Shown here piece after piece: positions 34,647 to 44,203 of a stretch of DNA of 64,000 bases; the first letter of the stretch is position 1, and the number at the start of each line of letters is the position of its first letter. Made by a program: the position numbers and the translations under genes. The stretch covers positions 2,864,501 through 2,928,500 of the forward strand of contig NZ_CP151943.1 of NCBI RefSeq assembly GCF_038592905.1, written 5' to 3'. The notes below the pieces were generated by a model. The model saw nothing but the letters and a program-made list of their open reading frames with translations. It did not search any database and was not told where the DNA came from. Source of the DNA: Neobacillus sp. FSL H8-0543. GTDB lineage: Bacteria > Bacillota > Bacilli > Bacillales > Cytobacillaceae.

Positions 34647-36968
34647 GTGAATATCATTGGGAAAAGTGTCATTCGTAAAGATGCCTTTGAAAAAGTTACT
34701 GGAAGGGCAAAGTATACGGCCGATGAATTAGCCGGCCCTTCGCTGCATGCAAAAATGGTCACAAGCCCATATGGACATGCCAAAATTGTTTCCATTGATG
34801 TGACAGAAGCAAATAAAATACCAGGAGTCAGAGCGATTCTATTAGGAAGTCATGATTTACCGCTTACAGGCGAGGAAATTAGAGATCGTCCACCACTTGC
34901 TGTCGACAGAGTTCGATATCACGGAGAACCTGTTGCTCTTGTTGTAGCTGATACTCCGGTCATTGCGAAAAAGGCTGCTGATGTGATTATTGTACAGTAT
35001 GAGCTTCTAGCAGTTGTGAATTCACCGACAGAGGCTCTGAAGCCGGATGCACCACTCCTTCATGAAAACCTAGTTTCCTATGAAAAAATAGGTACTGCTT
35101 ATCCCGTGCCTCACTCCAATATTTCGAATGTAACGAAGATCCGTAAAGGGAACAAAGAGAAAGGGTGGTCGATGAGTGATGTGGTGGTTGAGGGATCTTA
35201 CCGTTTTTCCCCTTCGGATCACGCTGCAATAGAAACGAGAAGCGCAACAGCAGAAATAGATTCGGAAGGTTATGTTCATGTCACAACATCCTCACAGGCT
35301 CCATTTATGGTTAAAAGACTGCTCAGTATTTATTTTCAAATAGATAGTGGGAAAATTGTGGTGGAAACGCCTTTTGTTGGTGGCGCATATGGGGGGAAGG
35401 CACCCATTCAATGGGAGGTTTTGGCGTACCTTGCATCGAGAGCAGTAGGGGGAAGACGGGTGAAAATAGTTTATACAAGAGAAGAAGATTTACTGACAGC
35501 TCCTTGTCACATCGGTCTAGAGGCAAAGGTGAAACTCGGTAGTACTGCCGATGGAATGATCAAGGCCGCTGAAATCTTGTACTTGTTCGACGGTGGTGCC
35601 TATTCAGATAAGGCCATCGATGTCAGCCGGGCAGGCGGGGTTGATTGTACAGGTCCCTATAACATTGAAAATGTTTGGTGTGATTCTCTATGCGTCTATA
35701 CGAACCATCCTTATAGCGGTCCTTTTCGGGGATTCGGCCATTCTGAAGTATTGTTTGCATTTGAACGGACGATGGATATGCTGGCAGACAAGCTGGGGAT
35801 GAATCGGCTTGATTTACGGAAAAGGAACGCGATTCTTCCAGGACATACAACGCCAACACAAGTTTTGCTGAACAAAAGTAATGTGGGCAATTTACCAGCT
35901 TGTATTGAGCGATTAAAGGAAATGGTCCACTGGGAGCAAGGGCAAATTCAAGTAATCGATGAAAGAAGAGTAAGGGTAAAAGGAATAGCCTGCAGCTGGA
36001 AAACCTCTACGATTGATCCTGACGCAAGTTCGGGTGTGATCCTGACGTTTAATCCGGACGGAAGTGTTAATTTAATCTCAGGCGTGGTTGAAATCGGCAC
36101 AGGGACGAAGACAGTACTTGCGCAAATCCTTGCACAACGCTTAAAAATAGGGATTGATAAAGTCCATGTGAAAATGAAAATTCAGACGCAAACGACCCCT
36201 GAACATTGGAAAACCGTGGCCAGCCGCGGCACGTTTATGGCCGGAAGAGCAGCATTGGAAGCGGCAGATGATGTCATAAGCCAGATTAAAACAATCGCGG
36301 CTTGTGTTCTCAGAGTGTCAACAGAAGACCTCGAGGTAGCTTACGAACGGGTATTTTTAAGAGATGATCCCAAAATCGGACTGGATTTGAAAGAGATTGT
36401 TTATGGTTATAAGTTTCCAAACGGAAACTCCATTGGCGGCCAAATTATCGGTCATGGAAATTATATATTAAGACGGATGACTTCGTTAGACCCGGAAACA
36501 GGAGCGGGACAGCCGGGACCAGAATGGACAGTTGCCGCTCATTGTGTGGAGGTAGAGTATGACAAAAGAGACTTTACTTATAAGCTCATTCAGGCTGTAA
36601 CAGTGGTTGATATTGGGACTGTTTTAAATCTAATGACAGCACGCGGCCAGGTAATGGGTGCCATGAGTATGGGATTAGCCTTTGCCGGAAGAGAAACTTT
36701 CATTTTTGATGAACAGGGAAGAGTGCTGAATCCGCAATTACGCACCTACCGGCCGATTCATTATGGAGAAAACCCGCATTATATGGTTGATTTTGTGACA
36801 ACTCCACAAATAGATGCGCCATATGGAGCAAGAGGTGTCGGAGAACATGGGTTGTTAGGAATTCCAGCTGCTCTTGCCAACTGTTTAAGTATCGCTGCTG
36901 GCGTTGAGTTGAATGAACTTCCGCTGACCCCCGAATTGATATGGAGATATAAAGGGGCGAAGGCTTAA
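34647..36968 (+). CDS. pucD: xanthine dehydrogenase family, molybdopterin-binding subunit, 773 aa
   Basis: Catalytic subunit of a purine (xanthine/hypoxanthine) hydroxylase. The N-terminal a/b domain starts IGKSVIRKDAFEKVTGRAKY. Mo-cofactor-binding signatures include GGAYGGKAPIQWE and FRGFGHSEVLFAFERTMD, and the active-site Glu lies in GVGEHGLLGIPA near the C-terminus. Length matches B. subtilis PucD. GTG start with GGAGGTGA upstream. The matching FAD and 2Fe-2S subunits are 3.3 kb downstream rather than adjacent, separated by DUF421 and S9 peptidase genes. Substrate is inferred from the puc accessory genes nearby. Confidence 0.85.
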   Translation: MNIIGKSVIRKDAFEKVTGRAKYTADELAGPSLHAKMVTSPYGHAKIVSIDVTEANKIPGVRAILLGSHDLPLTGEEIRDRPPLAVDRVRYHGEPVALVVADTPVIAKKAADVIIVQYELLAVVNSPTEALKPDAPLLHENLVSYEKIGTAYPVPHSNISNVTKIRKGNKEKGWSMSDVVVEGSYRFSPSDHAAIETRSATAEIDSEGYVHVTTSSQAPFMVKRLLSIYFQIDSGKIVVETPFVGGAYGGKAPIQWEVLAYLASRAVGGRRVKIVYTREEDLLTAPCHIGLEAKVKLGSTADGMIKAAEILYLFDGGAYSDKAIDVSRAGGVDCTGPYNIENVWCDSLCVYTNHPYSGPFRGFGHSEVLFAFERTMDMLADKLGMNRLDLRKRNAILPGHTTPTQVLLNKSNVGNLPACIERLKEMVHWEQGQIQVIDERRVRVKGIACSWKTSTIDPDASSGVILTFNPDGSVNLISGVVEIGTGTKTVLAQILAQRLKIGIDKVHVKMKIQTQTTPEHWKTVASRGTFMAGRAALEAADDVISQIKTIAACVLRVSTEDLEVAYERVFLRDDPKIGLDLKEIVYGYKFPNGNSIGGQIIGHGNYILRRMTSLDPETGAGQPGPEWTVAAHCVEVEYDKRDFTYKLIQAVTVVDIGTVLNLMTARGQVMGAMSMGLAFAGRETFIFDEQGRVLNPQLRTYRPIHYGENPHYMVDFVTTPQIDAPYGARGVGEHGLLGIPAALANCLSIAAGVELNELPLTPELIWRYKGAKA

Positions 36969-37051
36969 TCTTTATAGCTGTATAAGGAACTAAGGTTCCC
37001 CAACGGAAAAATATCATGCGTAATCTAATCTGAAATTAGAGTTTATATGAC

Positions 37052-37762
37052 TTATTCCATATCTGTTGGGGAAGTTAAACCATCAGCAAAAAGATCCACA
37101 AACAATGAACCATTAGAAGAAATCACGGCGTATTGAATATCCTTCATTTGAAGTTTTCTTTGCTTCAATTGTTGATCAAGCCATTGATTGGAAAATGGCT
37201 CATGAAAATTTTTGTCGATGGCAACTCCATCCATAATCAGTTCAATCGGGAGGATACGATTTGATTGAATATTTGCTGGAAAGACATCCTTTTTGACGAG
37301 AGGCTGATACCTTTCCTTTTTAAGTACGGACAACTTGCCACTTACTTCTAAAACGGCGTACTCCACCTCTGCAATATCAAAGATTCCCTGCTGCCGCAAC
37401 TGTTGATTCAAATCATCCAACGTATACCTTATTTTTTTCATATTGGAATCTAAGATTTTTCCCTGCTCCATAATAATGGACGGCCGACCTGATAACCACT
37501 TTCTTAGAATTCTGCTACGGGAAGAAAGGAGTGAAAATATAAAATAAATACATATTAGTGACAGGAAAGCGGCTAACATAGTGAAAAAGTTAAGTTTATA
37601 ATCAAAACCCATATTGGCAATAAAGGAACCTATAGTAATCGATAAGGCAAAATTATAATAATTACGATTACCATTCACTTGCTTACCAAGCCATAAGGTA
37701 ACAATCATTAGAATTGAATAAGAAACGATTGTACGCAAAATCGATATCCAAAGATGATCCAA
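37052..37762 (-). CDS. second DUF421 (YetF-like) membrane protein, ~236 aa
   Basis: Three N-terminal membrane segments precede the DUF421 domain (WLSGRPSIIMEQGKILDSNM, LRQQGIFDIAEVEYAVLEVS, LPIELIMDGVAIDKNF). TTG 37762 lies 8 bases after GGAGGAG; the GTG at 37771 directly abuts that site and is less likely. It is on the opposite strand between the split purine dehydrogenase genes. Only about one third of positions look shared with the 32.2 kb paralogue. Confidence 0.82.
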   Translation of the reverse strand: MDHLWISILRTIVSYSILMIVTLWLGKQVNGNRNYYNFALSITIGSFIANMGFDYKLNFFTMLAAFLSLICIYFIFSLLSSRSRILRKWLSGRPSIIMEQGKILDSNMKKIRYTLDDLNQQLRQQGIFDIAEVEYAVLEVSGKLSVLKKERYQPLVKKDVFPANIQSNRILPIELIMDGVAIDKNFHEPFSNQWLDQQLKQRKLQMKDIQYAVISSNGSLFVDLFADGLTSPTDME

Positions 37763-38058
37763 TATTCTCACTCCTCCTTAATCTTTTATGGAGTTCTAAT
37801 TGTAAAAAGGATTTTTTCTAAGTTATCTTTAATCATTATAAACCGTTCTTCCTGAAACAATACTTTCAATTGACACCTGTTGCTGTGTTTAAAAAATAGG
37901 TAAAGGTATTAACTGAGAAAAGCAAGTATGAAATGATTTCTGCAAAAATATATTGAATTAGTATGCGAGATTCATTTGATACACCTGATGTCAACGAAGC
38001 TGTGCTAATCAAACACACTCATGTTTCTTATCAAATGGAAAGGCAAGGTGTTAAAATA

Positions 38059-39870
38059 ATGGGTTCAACCAAATTGGGTAATTATGTAAATATCCGTAGT
38101 ATTAAATCTTTTGAATATGAACCACATGGGAAAAGAATCAGTTTTGTTTCTGATTGGAAAGGATCGCCGCAGATTTGGGAATACGATCAAAAAGGCAGCC
38201 GAATGGCACAAACTTCCTTTATGCTAGAAGGAATTACTTTTATTAAATATGTGGATGTGACTTCAGATTTAATTATTGGAATGGATGAATCCGGAAATGA
38301 AAGGGTACAATTGTACTTATTGAAGAAGACTTGTGAATTAATTCCTTTAACCAATTCTCCGCAGTACGTTCATTTGTATGGAGGCAGTTCTCCCGATGGA
38401 AAATGGATAGCCTGGTCCAGTAACAGGCGAAAACCGGCCTTTTTTGATATTTATTTACAGAATCTTGAGACATTGGAAATTTACCTTGTTTTTGCTTATG
38501 ACGGGCATTATACGGTTGAAAAATGGTTTCCTGATGGGAAATCATTATTGGTCAGTAGAACAAACTCTCCCCTTGATAATGATTTGGGCGTTTTATCCCT
38601 TTTAACAGGCGAGATGAACTGGATAACTGAACATTCAGGAGAAGCTGGTTTTAAGAATGTCCATTTTAATCAAAATGGGGATCATTTATACCTATTATCA
38701 AATAAAGACCAGGAATTTTATGGTCTCGCTTGCATAGATTTGCTAACGAATCAGTTCACCTGGCGGGAACAGGGCAATTGGGACTTTGAAGGATTGGCCA
38801 TGAATAAACAAAAAAATTTGTTAGCTTTTACCATCAACGAGGCCGGGATATCCAAAGGTTATTTGCTGGACTTAAGGATTAGTACTCTTAATACATGGGA
38901 GATACCAATGGGAGTGATCAAAAATCTTAGATTTTCACCAGATGGTGAAAGGCTGCTCTTTTTATTGAACGGGCCTGCTCATCCACCTGGTATTTGGGAA
39001 CTGAATCTTTATACTCTTAAGGCTGATACGCATTTATCCTTTTCGGAACTTCCCTTTCTTGAAAACATATTAGTGGAGCCGGTCCCCATTTATTATCGCT
39101 CCTTTGATAACCTGCTCATCCATTCATTCTACTATAAGCCGAAAGATGCAGGAAAGAAGTTTCCAGTAGTCATCTATATTCACGGCGGTCCAGAAAGTCA
39201 AAGCCGTGCTGTTTTTAATCCTCTATTGCAATATTTACTAAACACCGGGTATGCCGTATTAACGCCAAATGTCCGAGGTAGTACCGGATTTGGAAAAACG
39301 TATTCCCATCTTGATGATGTTCGGAATCGGATGGATGCGGTGAAAGATCTGATTTTTTTAGTAGATTGGCTTAAACGAGAAACGAATGTCGATCCTGACA
39401 GGGTAGCGGTTATGGGCGGAAGCTATGGAGGATTTATGGTGCTTTCTGCCATCAGCCACTATCCTCAACTGTGGGCAGCAGCTGTGGATTTTGTAGGGAT
39501 GTCAAGCCTTCGTTCGTTTCTGAAAACAACAAGTCCTTGGCGGAAAAAGAACAGAGAGAAAGAATATGGAACGGTTGAAAAAGATGGGGAATTTTTTGAT
39601 CAAATTGATCCATTACATTATGCCGATCATATAACATCTCCACTTTTGGTCGTCCATGGAGTCAACGACCCGCGAGTACCCATTCAAGAATCCCAACAGA
39701 TGGTAAAGAAATTAATGAAACGAAACCATCCCGTTACATTTATTCGCATTGAAGGTGAGGGACATACATTAGAAAAAGAAAAAAATAAGTTATTTGTCTA
39801 TTCGAGTGTAGCTGATTTCCTTGACAAATATATGGACCGAATAGATTCCCTGAACCCAAGAAGGACATGA
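38059..39870 (+). CDS. S9-family (prolyl oligopeptidase-like) serine peptidase, ~603 aa
   Basis: N-terminal ~340 residues form a WD/TolB-like propeller (repeats such as SPDGKWIAWSSNRRKPAFFD, FSPDGERLLFLL). The alpha/beta hydrolase domain has the nucleophile Ser in VMGGSYGGFMVLSAI, and Asp and His in HGVNDPRVPI and GEGHTLEKEKN. Such enzymes cleave small peptides, in the cytoplasm as no signal peptide is seen. ATG 38059 is chosen over 37963 because AAGGTG lies upstream and homologues begin near there. It sits between the two parts of the purine dehydrogenase set with no obvious link. Confidence 0.85.
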   Translation: MGSTKLGNYVNIRSIKSFEYEPHGKRISFVSDWKGSPQIWEYDQKGSRMAQTSFMLEGITFIKYVDVTSDLIIGMDESGNERVQLYLLKKTCELIPLTNSPQYVHLYGGSSPDGKWIAWSSNRRKPAFFDIYLQNLETLEIYLVFAYDGHYTVEKWFPDGKSLLVSRTNSPLDNDLGVLSLLTGEMNWITEHSGEAGFKNVHFNQNGDHLYLLSNKDQEFYGLACIDLLTNQFTWREQGNWDFEGLAMNKQKNLLAFTINEAGISKGYLLDLRISTLNTWEIPMGVIKNLRFSPDGERLLFLLNGPAHPPGIWELNLYTLKADTHLSFSELPFLENILVEPVPIYYRSFDNLLIHSFYYKPKDAGKKFPVVIYIHGGPESQSRAVFNPLLQYLLNTGYAVLTPNVRGSTGFGKTYSHLDDVRNRMDAVKDLIFLVDWLKRETNVDPDRVAVMGGSYGGFMVLSAISHYPQLWAAAVDFVGMSSLRSFLKTTSPWRKKNREKEYGTVEKDGEFFDQIDPLHYADHITSPLLVVHGVNDPRVPIQESQQMVKKLMKRNHPVTFIRIEGEGHTLEKEKNKLFVYSSVADFLDKYMDRIDSLNPRRT

Positions 39871-39955
39871 TTAAAATAATAGGGCATGACATGGGCAATA
39901 TATGCGAAAACAAGCATAACTGTGCAAATATTGATTCTTCTTTCCATATCGCTCA

Positions 39956-40180
39956 CATACAATAAGGGTGTAATGACATAAGGAAGGCAACAAAAATGGA
40001 ACAACCAATTTAGATGAAAGAAGTATGGGCTATGGAGCATACCCTGGTTATGGAACAGGCCATTCCATCAACAACAGTATGGATACCCGACGATGAATTT
40101 TAACCCAAAATAATAAAAAAGAACTTGTGATAATAATTTTTCAAAAAAGAAGCTCAGTCTGTGAACTGAGCTCTTTTGCT
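39956..40180 (+). pseudogene. decayed copy of the Gly/Tyr-rich spore-type gene with promoter and terminator
   Basis: A CATACAATA -10-like box (39956-39964) precedes AAGGAAGG and ATG 39996, which reads MEQPI and stops. A frame over, ERSMGYGAYPGYGTGHS follows, like the start of the 74-aa repeat protein. AGCTCAGT/ACTGAGCT with TTTT at 40150-40177 is its terminator. It is likely a degenerate paralogue. Confidence 0.5.
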
Positions 40181-40244
40181 TCCTCATTCAAAAAGAGTAA
40201 TAAACAATGAATAATGAATGGTTTGATGGAAAGGAGGCGTTACT

Positions 40245-41093
40245 TTGATTTCTTATGATTTTGAGTATTATCTTCCATCATCGATAAAGGAAGCCGTCCA
40301 TTTATTCGAAGAATTAAATGGGAAAGGAAAGGAACCCATTTATTTTTCGGGTGGCACCGAAATCATCACGCTTGGAAGATTAAATACTGTAAAGACCGGA
40401 GCTGTAATAGATATTAAGCAGATACCGGAATGCCGGATATTTGATCTTCAACAGGAGTATTTAGTAACAGGAGCAGCTAATACCTTAACGAATATTGAAG
40501 AGGTTAATCTGTTTCCATTACTAAGTAAAACAGTTAGTGAAATTGCTGATCGAACGGCTAGGAATAAAATTACAGCAGGTGGTAATATTTGCGGTCAAAT
40601 TTTTTATCGAGAAGCTGTTCTGCCTTTTCTTTTAACAGACAGTCTTATGGTGATTGCTGGCAGCAAGGGGATAAAGACTGTTTCGATAAAAGAAGTCTTT
40701 AATCAGAGGCTGTTATTAGAACGCGACGAACTCCTTGTTCAAGTTAAAACGAACCAAAGTTATCTCAATCTCCCATTTGCCAGTATTAAAAAAAGAAGAC
40801 AATGGAATACAGGCTATCCTCTCATTACTGTTGCCGCTTTAAAAGTCAATGGGCTAATTCGAATAGCGATAAGTGGACTGACAGCTTATCCTTTCCGTTC
40901 TCCGCAAATGGAGGAGAGGCTTAATGAACGAGGGCCTTCACTGAATCAAAGAATTGACCAGGCTGTCCATGAATTAAAGGTACCGCCCTTGGATGATTCA
41001 GAAGGTTCTTTTCGATATCGAATGTTCGTATTAAAAAATACACTCCACGATGTGTTAAGCCAATTAGAAGGAGAGGAGCAAAATCATGGCTGA
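40245..41093 (+). CDS. pucC: xanthine dehydrogenase FAD-binding subunit, 282 aa
   Basis: CO-dehydrogenase flavoprotein-type fold. The start FEYYLPSSIKEAVHLFEELN is typical; FAD-binding parts are YFSGGTEIITLGRL and TAGGNICGQIFYRE. The TTG start has GGAGG 7 bases upstream. The stop overlaps the 2Fe-2S gene start by 8 bases. The subunit passes electrons from the iron-sulfur centres to NAD. It begins a four-gene run (FAD, 2Fe-2S, XdhC-like, MobA-like). Confidence 0.85.
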   Translation: MISYDFEYYLPSSIKEAVHLFEELNGKGKEPIYFSGGTEIITLGRLNTVKTGAVIDIKQIPECRIFDLQQEYLVTGAANTLTNIEEVNLFPLLSKTVSEIADRTARNKITAGGNICGQIFYREAVLPFLLTDSLMVIAGSKGIKTVSIKEVFNQRLLLERDELLVQVKTNQSYLNLPFASIKKRRQWNTGYPLITVAALKVNGLIRIAISGLTAYPFRSPQMEERLNERGPSLNQRIDQAVHELKVPPLDDSEGSFRYRMFVLKNTLHDVLSQLEGEEQNHG

Positions 41094-41559
41094 CCCCTTA
41101 AGAGTAAGTGCTATACTTCTGATAAATGGAGAAGAGAAGAGAGTTACATTCCGTTATGCTGATATTCTTTTAGATGTTTTACGCTATCAATTGGGCCTAA
41201 CAGGTGCAAAGCCTGGGTGCCTGAATGGGGATTGCGGAGCTTGTACAGTCAATATAGATGGGATTGCTCAAAAGTCGTGCTTGACTTTAGCGGTTGAAGC
41301 CATTGGCAAGGATATACTTACTATTGAAGGGCTGAATGCCCCAATCCAAGGGGCATTTGTTGATCACTTTGCCTTTCAATGCGGATATTGCACACCAGGT
41401 TTCATCATGAACTGCCATTCATTACTAAAGCATCGTAAAAATCCTTCTAATCAAGAAATTACGAAATGGCTGGAGTCCAATATCTGTCGCTGTACGGGGT
41501 ATATGGAGATAGAAACCGCTGTGAAATCAGCGCTCCATTTAGTAAAGGACTATGAATGA
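41086..41559 (+). CDS. pucE: xanthine dehydrogenase 2Fe-2S subunit, 157 aa
   Basis: The N-terminal plant-type ferredoxin cluster is CLNGDCGACTVNIDG...C; the C-terminal helical cluster is CGYCTPGFIMNC and NICRCTGYMEIE. Both 2Fe-2S motifs are complete. The length is normal. GAGAGGAG precedes the ATG, which overlaps the FAD subunit end. It connects the molybdenum centre with FAD. Confidence 0.9.
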   Translation: MADPLRVSAILLINGEEKRVTFRYADILLDVLRYQLGLTGAKPGCLNGDCGACTVNIDGIAQKSCLTLAVEAIGKDILTIEGLNAPIQGAFVDHFAFQCGYCTPGFIMNCHSLLKHRKNPSNQEITKWLESNICRCTGYMEIETAVKSALHLVKDYE

Positions 41560-41581
41560 TACAGGAAGGTGACGAGGAATT

Positions 41582-42574
41582 TTGAAGGAATATCTTCGAG
41601 TGATTGTAGAAGCAGCCAAGGCAGAAGAGTCTAGTGTTATGGCCACTATCATTCATGTAGAAGGTTCTGCTTATCTAAAAGAAGGAACCACTATGTTATT
41701 TTTAGAAAATGACACAACGGTTGGTTTTATTAGTCCGGGTTGTCTGGAAGAGGATTTAAGATTTCATGTAAAAGAAGTGTTAGCTTTAGGAAGCAGCCGA
41801 TCCGTTGTATATGATTTAAGTGCCCAGGACGATTTTACATGGGGACAGGGAATGGGCTGTAATGGTAAATTGTATATTTTACTTGAATATATGGATGAGG
41901 AGTTGAAAGGGAATTTAAGGAAGGTGCAGCTCTATTTACAGCATGGTATTGATGTTCTTCATGTAAAAAAATTAACCTCTGATTTTTCCGTTGTTGCCTC
42001 AGCGTACATAGCTAAAACCGGACAACTTTTTGGACAAATGGATCAAGATATCTCAAATAATCCAGATTGGAATCTTCCAACAGGTACAAATTTATCTCAT
42101 TTAATTTACAGTCAAGTCTATTCTCCCCAAAATAAACTAATCATTTTTGGTGCAGGAGCAGATGCGCGTCCTTTAGCAAATTTTGCTGCTGAAATGGGAA
42201 TTGCGGTAACCGTTTGTGATTGGCGTGAGTCACTCTGCAATAAAACCTATTTCCCGACAGCAGAACAATGCGTTCTTGGGTTTCCACATGAAATTTTCCA
42301 AAAAATATCAATTCGTCGGAATGACTTTGTTGTCTTAATGACACACCATTTCAAAAGGGATCAAGAAATCCTTGCCTACATAAAAGAACAGAGGCCAGGT
42401 TATTTTGGGATATTAGGATCACAGGAAAGAACAAAAAGGATGTTCCAGCAAAACCAGATTCCGTCCTGGGTATCAGCACCAGTTGGCTTGCCAATTGGTG
42501 CAGTAGGGCCAGGTGAAATAGCAATCAGTATTGTGGCGGAAATCATTGCAGTAATGAGGCAGGGAGAGAGGTAA
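41582..42574 (+). CDS. pucA: XdhC-family molybdenum cofactor maturation protein, 330 aa
   Basis: N-terminal XdhC/CoxI part (SSVMATIIHVEGSAYLKEGT, GFISPGCLEEDL) and C-terminal Rossmann part (LIIFGAGADARPLANFAAEM ... YFGILGSQERTKRM). Such proteins insert a sulfurated cofactor into the purine hydroxylase. TTG start with GAGGAAT close upstream; length matches B. subtilis PucA. Seven bases separate it from the next gene. Confidence 0.85.
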   Translation: MKEYLRVIVEAAKAEESSVMATIIHVEGSAYLKEGTTMLFLENDTTVGFISPGCLEEDLRFHVKEVLALGSSRSVVYDLSAQDDFTWGQGMGCNGKLYILLEYMDEELKGNLRKVQLYLQHGIDVLHVKKLTSDFSVVASAYIAKTGQLFGQMDQDISNNPDWNLPTGTNLSHLIYSQVYSPQNKLIIFGAGADARPLANFAAEMGIAVTVCDWRESLCNKTYFPTAEQCVLGFPHEIFQKISIRRNDFVVLMTHHFKRDQEILAYIKEQRPGYFGILGSQERTKRMFQQNQIPSWVSAPVGLPIGAVGPGEIAISIVAEIIAVMRQGER

Positions 42575-42580
42575 TCAAGG

Positions 42581-43189
42581 ATGAAGGTGCTTGGAATTTA
42601 CCTTGCAGCTGGGGATAGCAGGCGAATGGGTACGAATAAGTTATTAATGGATATACGGGGTATTCCATTAGGATCATTAGCTTTAAAAGCAGCGTTAGAA
42701 TCCTCCATTCAACAAGTATTGGTTATCACCAAAAGAGATGATAGGCTTTCATGGATTACTCCTCATCTCTTTCTAAGCAATTATTGTGAAAAATGGACTC
42801 CTGTTCAATTGAAGAAAAGCAATCAGGGGCAGGCTTATTCCATCATAAGCGGCTTAAATGTGGCCTTAGACTTGCGTGCAGATGCTGTCCTTTTACAGTT
42901 GGCGGACCAACCATTTGTAACCACTACCCTCATCAATTTTCTAATTAGAGCTTTTAGAAGGGATCCCTCCCAATCATTCTTTGCCTGCAAATACCAGGGG
43001 GTACTCAGGCCGCCTGTTCTATTTACAAAAAAAATTTTTCCAAGATTAATGGGTCTTCAAGGCGATAAGGGTGCGAGAAATTTGCTGAATGGCGAATTCA
43101 AAGAGAAAGGTAAAGTATTTGATTTTGATAATGGGGATTATTTCTTGGATGTAGATACAATGGATGACTATTTAAAATTGAAACCATGA
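42581..43189 (+). CDS. pucB: MobA-like nucleotidyltransferase for cofactor maturation, 202 aa
   Basis: The NTP-transferase motif reads LAAGDSRRMGTNKLL. Further family features are QLADQPFVTTTLINF and HPPVLF-like RPPVLFTKKIFP. MobA/MocA-type enzymes join a nucleotide to molybdopterin. It closes the puc run; a hairpin at 43248 follows. The ATG has AAGG nearby. Confidence 0.85.
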   Translation: MKVLGIYLAAGDSRRMGTNKLLMDIRGIPLGSLALKAALESSIQQVLVITKRDDRLSWITPHLFLSNYCEKWTPVQLKKSNQGQAYSIISGLNVALDLRADAVLLQLADQPFVTTTLINFLIRAFRRDPSQSFFACKYQGVLRPPVLFTKKIFPRLMGLQGDKGARNLLNGEFKEKGKVFDFDNGDYFLDVDTMDDYLKLKP

Positions 43190-43247
43190 AGCAGAGGTTT
43201 GTCCTTATATTATTAATCATCATCAGTACTAATACTTATACATGATT

Positions 43248-43275
43248 AAACAGGCCACTTGGGAGTAGCCTGTTT
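43248..43275. terminator. hairpin between pucB and yjcZ-like gene
   Basis: AAACAGGC (43248-43255), a 12-base loop, and GCCTGTTT (43268-43275), between convergent genes. Confidence 0.6.
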
Positions 43276-43299
43276 AGTCTATTGTTTTAAATTCCAGTT

Positions 43300-43434
43300 T
43301 TAATAACAAAAACTTGCCCCAATAATAATAAGAAGAATAAATAAAACAACGATTAGGGCAAATCCCCCTCTAAAACCATAACCGCCATAGCCGTAACCAT
43401 ATCCTCCACCACAATACCCGCCATATCCAAACAT
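43300..43434 (-). CDS. YjcZ-family sporulation protein, 44 aa
   Basis: Starts [20 protein letters not shown] and ends with a hydrophobic helix ([20 protein letters not shown]). Gly/Tyr-rich head plus C-terminal membrane helix is the YjcZ/SscA pattern. RBS AAAGGAGGG is 6 bases before the ATG. YjcZ proteins are small Bacillus spore proteins of unclear function. Confidence 0.85.
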   Translation of the reverse strand: MFGYGGYCGGGYGYGYGGYGFRGGFALIVVLFILLIIIGASFCY

Positions 43435-43663
43435 AATATCCCTCCTTTAGTATTAGTTATGTATATGAAATGCTGTTCAATTAAGATGGGGCTACTGCCT
43501 ATTTAATTAAAAAATTCATATTATAGCCTTCAGACTATACCATTCCTTTTTAAAACCAATCTTAATACATTTTATATTTCAGACACTAAGGAACAAATAG
43601 GCAGTGTAGAGCATATGGTGAAGAAAAGATACGATACGATATAGGATAGAAAGGTGTTAAAAA

Positions 43664-43930
43664 ATGCCATCAGTTGTTATCAATTTACATTATTTAAAAA
43701 TCAATAGTATTTCTGGTAATGGCTCAATCACGATAGGGGAGGCATCTTATAATAGTCCAACAGCCTATAGCAAATCCCAAGGAATCAATTCATCCTATGG
43801 TGATACATCACCTACAGAAGCAATCATGGAAAATATATTAATTGATCCTGATGTGAACGATCAAACAAATATTGGAAATGCCGATAACGCTTATATGAAT
43901 ACACCTGTCCCACCCCTACCGCTAATTTAG
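43664..43930 (+). CDS. GerPF/GerPA-like spore germination protein, 88 aa
   Basis: Matches the GerP short-protein pattern: ISGNGSITIGEASYNSP, then a GDTSPTEA-like turn and ILIDPDVNDQTNI. GerP proteins help nutrients through the spore coat in Bacillus. The next gene is a paralogue, 19 bases downstream; an Hsp20 follows, so three spore genes are in a row. The C-terminal PPLPLI tail is atypical. Confidence 0.7.
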   Translation: MPSVVINLHYLKINSISGNGSITIGEASYNSPTAYSKSQGINSSYGDTSPTEAIMENILIDPDVNDQTNIGNADNAYMNTPVPPLPLI

Positions 43931-43949
43931 ATAAAAGGAGTTATTTGAC

Positions 43950-44192
43950 ATGCCATATCAGATCAATATTTTAAGTATAAAAGTAAATGGAGCTAATCAA
44001 AATGGGAATATAGATATTGGACCTACTGTGCATAACAGTCATACGGCGAATAGTAAATTTGTTGGAGCTAATATTTCATTGGGTGATTTTTCACCAACAT
44101 CTGCTGTTTTAACTTCAGGGAGTTTTGATCCAGATATTAGTGATCAGGATCAAATAGCGAATCCTTCTATGCCTATTGCCAACCAAGTATAA
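43950..44192 (+). CDS. GerPF/GerPA-like protein, tandem paralogue, 80 aa
   Basis: NGNIDIGPTVHNSHTANSK, LGDFSPTSAV and FDPDISDQDQI align with the preceding gene, indicating tandem duplication. AAAGGAG precedes the ATG. It lies in an operon-like run with the upstream paralogue and the Hsp20 gene 11 bases downstream. Confidence 0.7.
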   Translation: MPYQINILSIKVNGANQNGNIDIGPTVHNSHTANSKFVGANISLGDFSPTSAVLTSGSFDPDISDQDQIANPSMPIANQV

Positions 44193-44203
44193 GGAGCAGG
44201 ATA

